Below are positions 22,043 to 34,299 of a DNA stretch of 64,000 nt, in pieces. The DNA comes from Perca fluviatilis (taxonomy: Eukaryota; Chordata; Actinopteri; Perciformes; Percidae): positions 13,512,434 through 13,576,433 of the forward strand of contig NC_053123.1 in the NCBI RefSeq assembly GCF_010015445.1, given 5' to 3'. Below the pieces are notes generated by a model that made no database searches, was not told where the DNA came from, and worked only from the letters and a program-made list of their open reading frames with translations. Position 1 is the stretch's first letter; each line of letters opens with the position of its first letter. The position numbers were made by a program, and so were the translations under genes.

Positions 22043-22645
22043 ACTCTTATTATACTGGAGATATAATTAAATTGAATTTGAATCACGCTGAATGAATTTA
22101 TTACCTATTTAAACAGAGTAAAGGTACAAAATGTATAACATTGACAAAATGCTGAGTCACCATTTGGCTGACGTCTGATTTTTGTTTTTTATTGCCTGGC
22201 ATGCTGGCTTTCCCAGTTTCCCACCGTATTGCTGGAAGTGTCACCAGACGCTTTGTAAAGTGTGTGATCTGTAGTTCTGAACTTGTTGGAGATCTGTGGG
22301 AATTCAGAGAGTAAAAGCTTACAAGTTAGACACAGGAACGGAACATGAATTATTCCCGCATTGTTTTGAAGTGTTGCGTTTTATCTTTTCAGCAGTCGTC
22401 TTTGGGGGAGCAAGTCGTCCCTCTTTCAGTTATGCCATAAACACTCAAGCCTACACACATGCAGACCCACACGCAAAGCAAAGCAGATTAACACATTCAC
22501 ACATACATGTACCTAATGTATGTATAAATACACAGACATCCCTTGGTAGTTGATTAGAATAGATGACTAGATGATGTAACTCTTTAATCTGATTCTGTTT
22601 CTGAACCCTTTTGAATGCTGTGTCATCGTATGTTACTCACTTAGT

Positions 22646-22648
<3 letters not shown>

Positions 22649-22720
<72 letters not shown>

Positions 22721-22725
22721 GCGCC
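22649..22725. repeat. (GT)n joined to GCGCGCATGCGCGCGC
   Basis: About 30 GT units (22649-22709) run directly into a 16 bp alternating purine-pyrimidine GC block. The whole 77 bp alternates without a break, the composition most prone to Z-DNA. Confidence 0.95.
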
Positions 22726-22895
22726 CTTCTTCCTCTAAAGCAACCTGTGGGTTGACTCTTCAGGGGGAGGGGAAGCAGCTCCCTTCTTTTAGGCCTTAAT
22801 CTTTGACCATCTGCTCTGGCCAAACCCTATTTTAATCACGCCCTACCTCACACAACGTATGCTGTCAGCTGAACTACCTGTTCAGTCAAACCCTC

Positions 22896-23000
22896 TGAGA
22901 TAATAATAATACATTTCATTTTAGGGTGCCTTTCAGGACACCCAAGGTCACCTTACAGTGCATTAAAAGCAGTAAACAGGCAGGCAAAAACAATAGGTTA
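22896..23000 (-). repeat. LINE-like 3' tail fragment (minus)
   Basis: ATAATAATAATACATTTCAT, then TTAGGGTGCCTTTCAGGACA, then CCCAAGGTCACCTTACAG is, in reverse, a 3' UTR ending ATGAAATGTATTATTATTAT. This is the style of L2-type tails in fish. The extent to the right is uncertain. Confidence 0.4.
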
Positions 23001-23864
23001 GGGTTATGTTCAGGACAAGAAAGTGCATGCAATGTGTAAATGCAATAACAGGTAGAAGAAGGTTTCACAAACCAGCCACAGATAACATAATCATGGTAAA
23101 AGAGGATTGCTTGGCAGTGGAACAATTTCTTTGTCATCTGTCCACATGCCCTAAACACAAAAGTGGGGTTTAAAAAAGTTAATAAGCAATTACATGAAGC
23201 AGCACCTCAAAGAGATCACATTATAAATTTAAAAATAACAATCTCCTTTACATTATTGTCCTGACTAAAATGGCAATAAATAAAAGAAAAAAATAAGCAT
23301 TAAAGAAGCTATTTTGTCATTGACACAGAAATGGAAATACCAATGTAAATAAACCGCTTTTGAGAAACTACTATTACAAGAAGCGGCATCACTTCTATGT
23401 CCTGAAATGATGACATATGGAAGGAGATCAGGGACCATGTGCACACATCCTCCACTATAGCCAACTCCGAAATAACTTCCCTCAGAGCAAATATGCAACT
23501 CAACTGTATACTACTGACTTACTTTGTACTTCTTCTTCAGAACAAAACATTGTACTACATTTACCTGACAGAGATATGTTACTGGTTACCTTACAGATTC
23601 AGAATTTAACTCACAAAGTATCATAACTAAACGTTATTATTATTCATTAAGCTATTCAGCATTCTATTAGAGTTGAAATCTCCACCTTGAACAGACATTA
23701 CGTTTATTTAAATTGATAATGCCTCTCTTTTTACTTTAAGCAAACATTTGTATGCAGAACTTGTACTGTGCGGTCGAAGGCGGTTTTACCATACGCCATA
23801 GGTAAAGGGCCTTGATTTGTGTGTTTTTTATAATTTCTTTTTATAAAAAACAACCGGTAACGCT

Positions 23865-24065
23865 TGTTGCAGTGCGGCTCAAACAGGCGCTGCTCGGCTG
23901 CGGCGCATCTGGAGATTCCGAGACTTATTTTTTCCACATAGCCGTCACACTTTATGGTAGTAGTAGACGATGTGGCCCGGGCAGGGGAAGCAGGAAGCCC
24001 GGCTCAGCCTGCTGGGAAAGCTGCTCATATACAGCGCGCAGTACGGCCAAAGAAATGTGCGCAAC
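23865..24065. repeat. CpG-rich segment related to the 44 kb foldback core
   Basis: GGCTGCGGCGCATCTGGAGA, GCCGTCACAC, GATGTGGCCCGGGC and AGCCCGGCTCAGCCTGCTGG line up in order with sequence inside the foldback element at 44.36-44.58 kb (one arm read in reverse). It is either a fragment of the same family or a shared captured sequence. The frame 23970-24176 passes through it, but I do not recognise the peptide. Confidence 0.45.
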
Positions 24066-24479
24066 ATCCGGCAACAAAACAACGTGCTGGAGAGACACAA
24101 AGCCTATAGGCGTTCATCTACCATGTGTTTGTGTACGATTCATTTCATCATTTGCATGAAGGGTAGTCTGTTGTGAAGCTCTGGAGTTGCACGCCGTGTT
24201 GATGCTGTCTCACCCTCTCTGCAGGAACCAAAGACTGTAATAACAATAGACCCAGCATCTTATTAAGTAACGTTAAAGCAAGGATTTACATTATTAGTGT
24301 TAGAAATAAGTTGGCAAACTTATAATAGGAGTTGGCAGAGTGACGATGTTACTGACCTGTAGGAGATCCATTCGTGCTCGTTGAGGAAAATGGAGAAAAG
24401 TTCAGTTGTAAGGTTAGGAGGCTATATCCAGCTGTCAGCTGGCTATAGCTGTATTCATTTCCAAATAGGCGTAAAAATC

Positions 24480-25091
24480 ACCGGTAGCCCGCTGTGAAGA
24501 CATGCTTAACAGAGCTGTGAAGCCCTGAAGCTCCATCCCCGCACCTGCATACGGTTCGCTTTTTATATTTATATTTATATTGTCCAAACTGTTTTGCGCA
24601 CATTTGGAGTAAGGAATGCAACTCCATCTCCCTCTGCCTATAATCTAAATATGTATGGCAAAATATACATAAATAAAGAATTGGATTACAGTTAAACAAG
24701 GCAGGTTCAGGGAGAGTTGCACAACAAAAAGTAAAAGGGCTTGATCATGAAATTTTATTAAGATAATATATTTATAACCCAGTCATCCATCGTCTCTCTC
24801 TGCCTCTACTGACTTCACCTTTCACCTGTCTTAACATAATATCTCACAATGAAAACCATAAAGGTTACTAAAAGTAAGGCACACAAAAGAACCTGCACAC
24901 AGAGCAGCACAATCAATACAGTGATTATTAGATTACCAGTATTAGGGCTGGTTTATATATGATTAAGTGTGAGTGGAAACCTCCCTACTGGAGGAAATTA
25001 CAGGATTACACTAGCCGAACAGAGGATGGGATTATTCTACTGGCAGGTCGTACGCACGCATGCAGTGCACGCACGCACGCACGCATGCAGT

Positions 25092-25135
<44 letters not shown>

Positions 25136-26300
25136 ACACAAATCTAATACTGTAACTATGAGCATGGCACTGCAAAGGTTTGTCACACCTACAGTACAGT
25201 GAGATATTCAAGGTTGGAAAGAGGTAAGGAGAAAAGTGCAGGTCGTTGTGTAAGATGTTAAAGTTAAGGCCAGGCAAAAACATACTTTTTTCATGCAATG
25301 CACTTTTGATATTTTGGACTAGTTGGCTTCCATAACATGTCTTCTTTCAGACGTGTGGAAATAATCCATCATTTTGTTTTGCTTATTGGTTTAAAGTTGC
25401 AGTAAGCGATGCTGCGCAAAGATTGTTGATATTTGAACTCAACTGCCAAACAAATACAACCACACACACACACACACACAGAAACACTGAAAATAGAGAG
25501 CTAGGTGATCGTGATTATATATTCGCTGAATTTGACAAAAAGTGTATTTGATTTACATGATTTACTATTATATATATTAAGTATTGGCAAATAAATAAAG
25601 GTTATTCTTAAACTATAAAAATGTGACCTTACCTGCCATGATCACATTCTTCTGGCCCCTACTTATCTCTGCTTGCTCCAGCTAGCCAGGATACACCCCC
25701 AACTGTCTACTTTCAGTCTGATGAGGTCAGACTTACTCTGTTAAGCCCCAACACACTTTGAATAGTCATGATTGATACTAGTCAGACCAACACAATTAGG
25801 CTCACTACTGCTGCTAAAATAGTATATCGAGCTTTGTTGAATTCTCCCAGTGGAAGCCATTATGGTAAACCACCTGCCGTCCTCACACATGCACACAAAA
25901 ACATTACAGCCTGTTGGTCTCTTACAGTCTCCAATCCATTTGCCTCTTGTCAGCAGGCACATCTTCTCTTTGATTTGCACATTGCAGTGTTCTAATGTGT
26001 TGCAGCACATGAGTTTATGTGCCTTTTTTCTTGTTTTCATCAGCAGGGGCTAGAGGGATGAGGGGAGGGATGAAGGAAGTGTTTGTACACTGCCTGCTCT
26101 TTCCTTTTGCTTCCATGTCCTCCTGGCGCTAGTGATCCAATTGTGATGTGGAGATAACATCAATAAAAATGGCTCACTATTGGGCGGTTTGCATTTGTTA
26201 CATAGACACAAAGAGGATTAAAGTAGGAAACCCATGATGACTGACAAGCTGATAAACATGTATGTAGTCATTTTTATTGACAGTAAAGACAATCAAAGTT
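24480..26300. other. Non-coding stretch with microsatellites
   Basis: Apart from the CA-rich array at 25050-25140 and a short (CA)n at 25461-25480, I see no gene. TTTAAAGTTGCAGTAAGCGA at about 25391 resembles the left end of the repeat at 45374 and may be an isolated fragment of it. Confidence 0.35.
25050..25140. repeat. Compound (CACG)n/(CA)n microsatellite
   Basis: Two GCATGCAGTGCACGCACG-like units (25058-25095) are followed by (CA)n. Confidence 0.92.
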
Positions 26301-29300
26301 AAGTTGTTTTCTATGGCTCTACTGGACAAACAAGCGAAAACATGGTGCCAAATTGGTACAGCAGTAATTATCTTTTAATGGGGTAGAGGTGGGACGGTTA
26401 GACTTTAGTTCTACTTTATCTACGGTTTGGAAGGCGACCATGAAATGGTGAGCATACAGTAGCTATTTGGACCATTTTTATGTATTCTACTACCATCCGG
26501 CCATCCCTTCAATGTCCAAGCAGCTAGAAAAAAAAAGATGACTCCATAATATAACTGAATGTTGTGGATTGTTTATTTGATTGGTTAAACAATTGTGAGA
26601 CAAACGGGGAGACAGAATCCTGAGCAACATAGCTAAGTCATCAGCTGAGTCATCAGTATCAGTTGTTTTATGAAATCCTTATAAAACTGACCTATAGTCA
26701 ACCTCAAACCTGCAGTAGTGTGTCATAAAAAAATCTGCATTTATTTACCTGATTGTCACTGGTCTTTGACAGTAGCAATGCTACGCCGCCTGCGTTCCCC
26801 TCATTTGCTCATTTGCTCATAACCTCACCCCCATCCCACCTAGTCCCTCCTCCTTGTTTTCTTTGCGATGATAAATGTGGCGCGAGGGAATATTAAGGAA
26901 TATTAAAACCAAGGTCAAGTTATTGTTTTCACCTGATGTGGGTTGTGTTTGTGCTAATTGGGTCATATTTCATGGTGCAAGGGTAAAGGTTCTGCAACCC
27001 TTTGTTGAAGTTACGCTTCATTGTCTTTGATCACTGCATATTGATTCTTTGAAATTCTATATATATTGTTGGGTTGTAGACTGTGTTTGGCCCCAAATGC
27101 TTCCCATGTTATTGTAGTAACTGCTCAGCTGCAGCACATTAACAACAACAATGCACCTGCAAATGTCACTTCAGTCCGGTTAGATGCTGGTGTGGTTCTT
27201 ACTCTTTAAAATCACTGCTAACAACACGCTGTCTGCCCATGACTTGTATTGTAGCTAGAGCGCAGGTTTGTTTACTTTGTCCCTCGTTCCCTATTGCTGT
27301 CAATCAAACAAGACATTGAACACGCCCCTCCAGTCGGCTGAGACAAAAGGGAGCACTTCTGATATTGTCCCCTTTTTTCACAATTATATCATTTTAGACT
27401 GCAAAAAGGATGACTAAATGTGATTTCACTTTAATGCAAAGATGTGAGTGGACTTGAATTAACCTGCAAATGAGGCGAAAACTGAGGCAGCAAAATAATT
27501 TTCACTCAATCGAAGCCTCCACTTATGATTTCCAGCTAATTCTGAGATCAGTCAGAGTCACGCAAACATACAGTGCTTTCGTTGCAAGCTAGCTCTTGCT
27601 AATGTCTGTATAGTCCGTACGTTTGCTATTTGTGGTGAATGAACACAGTCAACATGAAACTTTGCTGTGGGTTCAGTCAGAACACACCTTAAGACGGTTT
27701 GGATCCAGAGTTCATTGTCTGCAAATTAAACTGACCGTGTGCTTTAAGATTACATTTTGAAAATCTATGTTTAACAGGTCATTAACAAAAGGTCATTTGT
27801 CAAAAGTCATTGTTTTGCTTTGTCCCTTACACATTTGGTCCAGTGGCTTTAGAGGAGTCCACGCCACCACCAGCCATTTACAAATTCTTTTTTTTTGTGT
27901 GCATTTTCTTCCCTGTGGTAAGAACCTTCACTTTGGCTGAATCAGCTAATGCTGTTATCAGTTGCCATGGAGACTGACTGAGTTAGGGCGTTGCTGTGGA
28001 AACAGTGCAGCTGCTCATCACCACCCACAGCAACCCTCCCCACTCCCTCGAGCCAACCAGCACCTCGAAAACACATATTTGAATGCAAAACACATAATTA
28101 TGAACACATAGCCACACATTCAACCCCAGAATGTATGTTTCTATGATATATCAGCTGTGAATACAATAGATATTGTGTCTGTTTTTATTGAAACCTTACA
28201 GACAGATATATTTCCGTGCAAATGTGCAAAAAGCTGCATTGGCAATATTGTTCACAGTTAACAGTGAGGCCTAAATTGAATTGAGACAGGGGGGATCATT
28301 TATTGGTCAACATAACTGGATGTATTGTTCCTTACATCCCAAATTTCACAAAGCACAGTGGCAGCAGCAAATTACGAGTGTTTCCAACATACTGAACATA
28401 TAGATGGAGAGTCATGACAGTGTGACAGTGAGGCAGCATGTACAACTCTGAAACCGAAGCAGCTAAATGAAATCCAGCCATCATTCATTTTATTTTTTAC
28501 ACTTGTGCTATTCATACTGTGGCATGACAAAATGTCTGCCATAAAAATGGCCTATGAGGAAGGGGGCAAGTTGTGTATCTTTTGTTCCTGCCTCATTCAC
28601 CTTTTGCAATCTGAGTTCAATCAATTCAAATTTGAGTGAATTAATGGGATTGACCTATTATTCAGGAAATATTGATTGTTTATACACTTTAACTGCATGA
28701 CAAATGCAAATACAGTAGCTGAGAAGAAGGGTTCCTGCTCAGTGAGTGCATGGCCAACGATAGAGGCTAATGACAATGACGTGTTGTATAATAGAATAGA
28801 AGTTGTGAAATGCTGCGGTGAGCCTGCTAGCCATGCTAGTTCCCAGTTTCCAGCGTCGAGCAGTTTATTCTTACAAACCTACCTGCACTATTTTCTGTCC
28901 TGCCTGCTTTTTGCTTCACCATGCAAGTACATTTTGTCATATGGGTTATGCTACAAACCAATGACCGGGCTCATCCCGTTATTCTACCATTTTTCACCTC
29001 AGATGGAGAATAGCCTAACCTCTTTTTCATCAGTTCTTCATATCCAGAAACTAGTTATTCCTAATTGAAATTACATTACGAAAGCCTAAAAGTAAATGCA
29101 TTAATACATATACTACAAATTATGAAATGAATTCATTTTAATTGCTACACTGTCATAGATATGAGATTTTGAAAATAATATAAAAAAACAAAATGTTGAT
29201 ATCAGTAAATGTGTGCTGTCGCCCTGAGGTTAACATTGAGATTTTACCAAAAAAACAACCTGACCCACACGCTTGAGCAGGGCTTCCTGCCTGGGGTTGT

Positions 29301-29390
29301 TTATTCATTCAACAGTGGTTGTGTTGCTCGCTGCTGTGGCTCACTGTTTCACTGCTCCCCTGATAGTTGTCTCTGTGATAGTGATACTGT

Positions 29391-29441
<51 letters not shown>

Positions 29442-31781
29442 CCAAGAGGCCCATATTACTGGCTTTGCAGTGAGTCCCATATGGTATTTAACGTAGGATT
29501 CACTAACCACAATACTGGACTACATTCAAAAGTGTCAGCACAGTTTTGTCAATAATGTCTTACTGCTAAAATGATCTTTGCTGTAATATAAAGCCTATAG
29601 GACAGAAGTGATATTAAGGCTGTGATCACACAGGACACCTTTTAGTTGTAGGAAGCACATTTTAGTGTGAAGTGTTTTGCATGGACCTTATGCACACCTC
29701 ACTCTATGTTTGCTTTTTATTTGCCTAGCATTAGATCTATATTAACATCCAGTTGACATACATGTTTACATATTAATTGTAGCTATTTTAACTTGCTAAA
29801 ATGCGCATATTGACATTCTACAATTTGCATTCATTGCCAGGTCCTACCAGAGCACCTGATAAGGTATTCCTCCTTTCACCCTGTTTCTTATTGCTTCATA
29901 TTTGGATGGTATGCTTTTTGCCATAAGATTACAAAAAAAATCGATCAAAGCAGACTCTGCTTTTATTTTCTCATCGCATTTTCCATTGATTCCTAAAAAA
30001 GATCGGTAAGGCTCTATATAAATGTATTCAGACATTTTCTGAATCATTGTTGGGCTAACGTTTTCCTTTAAGAAAGCAATATTACATATACAGTACAGTA
30101 GGCTATATTTGGTAAACTGCACAGTCATGGACTTGAGGTGCTTATGCATTTGTTATATCAAAGCACAGCAAAATGGAATTTATTATCCAGAATAAACTGT
30201 CCAATCTCTCCGTAAGGGACACACTATAAGCATTAGTGCTCTTTAAAACCAAAAAAATGTGAACACCGTTCTGAAGATTGTTCTTGCCACCAATTTTACT
30301 GTGGCAGTGAAAGCTGTAACCACCTACACTCGAACAACAGCAAACATAAGCTGTCCATATGAGTCTGCTAGTGAGTGTTTGTGCATGTGTGTGTGCTTGG
30401 ACTGTACTATAGGTAAGTGTGCGCTGGTGTGTTTGTGCGAGATTACAGACCAGGGAGTGTTCATTAGCTTGCTGGTAGTATAATTGAGTGGTGCTGTTTA
30501 TATTGCATCCCACGCTACCTCATAAAGAAGCTGTGAAAACACTTGCTCTGTTGTAAAGAGCACCACCATCTGAAGCTGTACAAGTCTGATGGCGACAGGG
30601 CGAGCATTTTATTTGACGATACTGGTGGATTCTTTTTCACTGTGGCTGTTGAGAAATGCCGCTGAGACAGAGAGAGAGAAAGGGACAATTTAAGGGAGAG
30701 ATAACAGTGGTGACAGGCAAAAAGAAGAGAGAGAAGGAAAACTCTAATTTAAGCAAGGTCATTTATTCTTTAATGTGTGTGAAGCCTTCGTTATTACTTT
30801 TACTCTTCCTTTTCTTTTTTTTAAATGGCAAATAAATGAAATGCATTGAACAGGAAAAGAGCAGGGACAGGAAATTCACTTCCATAATTTGGAGTAAAAA
30901 AGGTTGTGTTCAGAGTATTGCTCTCTTTCTCTCCTTTCTAATCCCCCAGTTGATTTCTTTTTCTCTGTTTCCATTTAGGAATGGAAATTAGGGGTTATTT
31001 TGGTCGACTGTGGAGGAAACACTTGTCTGAAAGAGCCACAGTGCTTCAGTAGGATGTTTTATCCTTCTAAAACATGCACATTCACACAATATGCATTGTG
31101 GATGCAGTTTTTACTGCGATAACATGATCCATATAGTGTTTCACTACATTGCAGCAACAAAATGAGGAAGACAAGTGTTCTTTTGAATGGTGGTGTGTAT
31201 TTTCCTTTCATATAGCTCCTTTAAACTGCCATTGGCACTCTAACTGTATTTCTTTTCACACCATTATTTACATAATTATTAATGTTTTTTTTTCCCTTCG
31301 GACAAATGTTGGGTATTGGATTGCAGGGTTGTGGTTTGAAATAAAACAGCTACAGTAGTCCACCAAAACGTTAAGAAATTACAGTCAAATAGGAATAGAG
31401 GACAAAATGTTGAACTAGGGCAGTGGATGCTAAATTAAGGGTTGTATGCTAAATAGAAACAATACTGTCTCATTGGGGTTTGATATAAATACTAACTGGC
31501 TGGATGATGAGACCCAGCTATGAGCACATTTAAAATGTTTATTTCATTGCAAAAATATAATTTAGTAAAAATGAAAGACGGTACAAACTAATGGTTTCAC
31601 TTTGTAGACTTTAATGAACTCTTATTTGTTGTGTGTGTTGTTTTGAATAAGTGTTGAGATAATTGAACCTGTTTTTTTACTTGTTAGGCATTACAGACAA
31701 GTACCTTCTTAGCAACAATATGAGCAACAGCTTTTTCCCCTTTTTAACACTTCAGCCAATAGAGGGGGCTCATGACCCGGG

Positions 31782-31831
<50 letters not shown>

Positions 31832-33250
31832 CCCACTATACTTTACCCTTGAAACTGATGTTACTAGCAAAAAAACGATGAAAGTTATTGTCTATAGTAA
31901 TTGGCGCCACAATAACTCAAACTATATCATGTCCATTGTGTCAGAGATAGACCTCTCCGACGGTTCCAGATATAACTGTATTTTCCAAGCTATCACATTG
32001 GAATTTACATCCACACACTAATTAAGACCCCATCTAATTGAAACTAATTAACAAACGCTCTTGTTTAAAACAACATCATCACAGTGATAGCAGTTATTTT
32101 CAATGTGGACTGTGCGTGTGCTCCAGCTGAACAGTTCAAGGCAGCATCTCTCAAACCCCACCCATCCGAAGAGCAACTGATGTGGGTTCAGAACCAACCA
32201 CAGAGGCCTGGGAGCAGCCAACTAGCTGGCTTCTTGTCAAATGGAAACACACATGCACACAAACTGTAGAACAGAGGCAACCGTACAGACCAAGAGGCAT
32301 ATACTGTATGTGGCTGTGATTCGGAGAATTCATGCATGAAAACACTCAGGATTCAAACAGTTTGGACTTGAGTTTGTTTAACCATTACAGTGTTGCTCCC
32401 TATAACACCAGCATGGAGACAGATACCCCAGTAAAAGGAAAAGTTGTAGACAAAATTTTACTAAAATAATTAATATATGGGTCTTTATTGAAAAGTATGT
32501 AATGCCCGACGAGGTGTCCATTATCAGGATTGTTTTATTTATTTCATACGATAAAGCTTCAGTTATACTGGCGCGTGGCACCGTGGCACGGGCCTCCGTA
32601 GATAGCGTGCGCGCTACAAGCTACTTTCCATTAGACAAAGCTAAAAAAAAATAATTGGAGAATACAATGGCGACCATAAACAAATACAAACATTGTTCAT
32701 TGCTCCAGTAAATAGGACAGACCTTGGATACAACTTGCCACGCTTGGCAACGGGAGATATTTTTAGTTCATCCAGCTAGCTATCCAGCTATGTCATTGTC
32801 CCCAAATCAGCATAAAGACTGTCACGAACAAATGATCCGCCATGTGTACTGTCGGCCGCAGCCTGAAGTAGAGAGTTGAACAGCGAACGGAATGAGATAT
32901 GATCGCTGTGAAAGTACATTCAGAGGGGCAGTGTAACTTACTTCTTGCAGCTTGTGTGTTAGCGGCATCCTGTGGTTCTCAGTTCAGTTCGGTGTTCAGT
33001 ACATTCTCTCCCTTTTATTTATGACCTGATCTAAAATTGGTGCTGAGAAAACATATTTCACACTTGTGTAAAAACAGGAGAGCTTGCCTTGACACCTCCT
33101 TTACATCACTTAGCACAGCACAGGTATGTGTGTTTATTTCATGGGTGCGAATTACACTGGCAGCCAGCCTAAATAAACAACCTGAGGAATATTACTATAT
33201 ATACTTCATCAGGGTTGGTATGGATTTTTGAAGGCACATATTGTTGAACA
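26300..33250. other. Long repeat-poor non-coding region
   Basis: In nearly 7 kb I recognise only short microsatellites (29390-29438 (CA)n; 31783-31821 (CT)n followed by TA). No frame resembles a known protein, including the 130-codon one at 28676-29068, whose composition looks random. A CpG-bearing stretch at 32560-32620 (GGCGCGTGGCACCGTGGCAC) stands out but is unassigned. The region could be intronic or intergenic. Confidence 0.4.
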
Positions 33251-33257
33251 GAAGGTA

Positions 33258-33520
33258 CAGTCAATTAATCTCACAATTCTTTACTCGATTAGGCTAACCG
33301 ATGAATTGCTTTGCCAATGAAATATCTGAAAAAAGCCTGAAACAGTGGTCCAAGGTGAGGTCTTGAAATGTCTTCAAAGGATAAAATATTCAAAGGACGG
33401 AACAGACAAAAGCAGCAATTTGGCATCTTTGCTTGAAAAATGGCTCAAACAATAAATCAATTATCAAAATAGTTGCAGACTAACTATTTGTTGATTGACT
33501 AATTAATTAAAGGGCCACTT
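33258..33520 (-). repeat. Degraded CTGCAAC-type MITE
   Basis: GGTGAGGTCTTGAAATGTCT, CAGCAATTTGGCATCTTTGC, TTGAAAAATGGCTCAAACAA and ATCAAAATAGTTGCAGACTA follow in order the body and one end of a common fish hAT MITE. The other end is eroded. Confidence 0.5.
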
Positions 33521-33699
33521 TTTTTTTTGTCTTTTATTTCAGTTTGGTGTCATTACAATACCAACATCTGACTCATCTTTATGCTTCTGCCTTGCTTTGG
33601 TTCTTACAATACTCAGATCCCCAAACAGATTAAAGGAGAAATCCAGTTGAAAATGAAAGAAGGAAGACCCATCACATGATGAAGCAAGGTTAATACTGC

Positions 33700-34279
33700 A
33701 ACATGGCATCATGACTTTGCGTAAACATACACGCCACTTGGCTTTAGGAAAGTGGCGTTTTTGATAGCATTTTTGAGCTATCCACGTGTATGTCTACGCT
33801 GTATACAGTACAGCGGATGTAAACATACACACCACGTGCCGTGCTATAGTGAGAACGTCACACGCATGTAAAACAAATAGAACATTGGGAAAGGCTTTAG
33901 TAACACAAATAAACGACAAAAAAACGACAAAAACATGACGGTGACCAATGTCACACGCTTAGGAAAACAATAAATGGTTGGGTTTAGGAAAGAAACATTG
34001 GGGAAGGCTTAAAAAATAAATTTAATTAAATTAAATTTAAAAAAACGGTTGATAAATGTCACACGCGGGATGCGGCTCTTCTAGGTGAAAGTCTTGTGTT
34101 TTACCCATCCACCACCCCAACCAACCTCCCTCCGCGAACTTCCGTCCTTTCATACTACTCGCTACGGCGCTAATTCACACGTAATGTAGGTCAATGGAGG
34201 CCAAACGGCGTTCATAAACACGCTAAAAAGGCATACGAATTGGCGTGTCATACATACGCCACTTTATGAGATCAGTCTG
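33700..34279 (+). repeat. ~580 bp dispersed repeat, copy A of an inverted pair
   Basis: Starts ACATGGCATCATGACTTTGC and ends CATACGCCACTTTATGAGAT. The interior has a short hairpin CGCCACTTGGCTTTAGGAAAGTGGCG-like unit split by a loop, then TTGGGAAAGG, GTCACACGCTTAGG, GTTGGGTTTAGG and GTTTTACCCATCCACC words. Copy B at 37188-37777 carries the same words in the same order on the other strand. No protein frame was found. The superfamily is not clear. Confidence 0.75.
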
Positions 34280-34299
34280 AATACTGAATAATCTGCTAT

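Noticed and set aside
23970..24176. CpG-rich 68-codon frame (contains LLIYSAQYGQRNVRNIRQQN)
   Set aside because: It reads like protein, but the segment overlaps a repeat shared with the 44 kb foldback and no family was recognised.
28676..29068. 130-codon plus-strand frame
   Set aside because: It has no motif, domain or splice context. Its length is within what chance allows for 64 kb in six frames.
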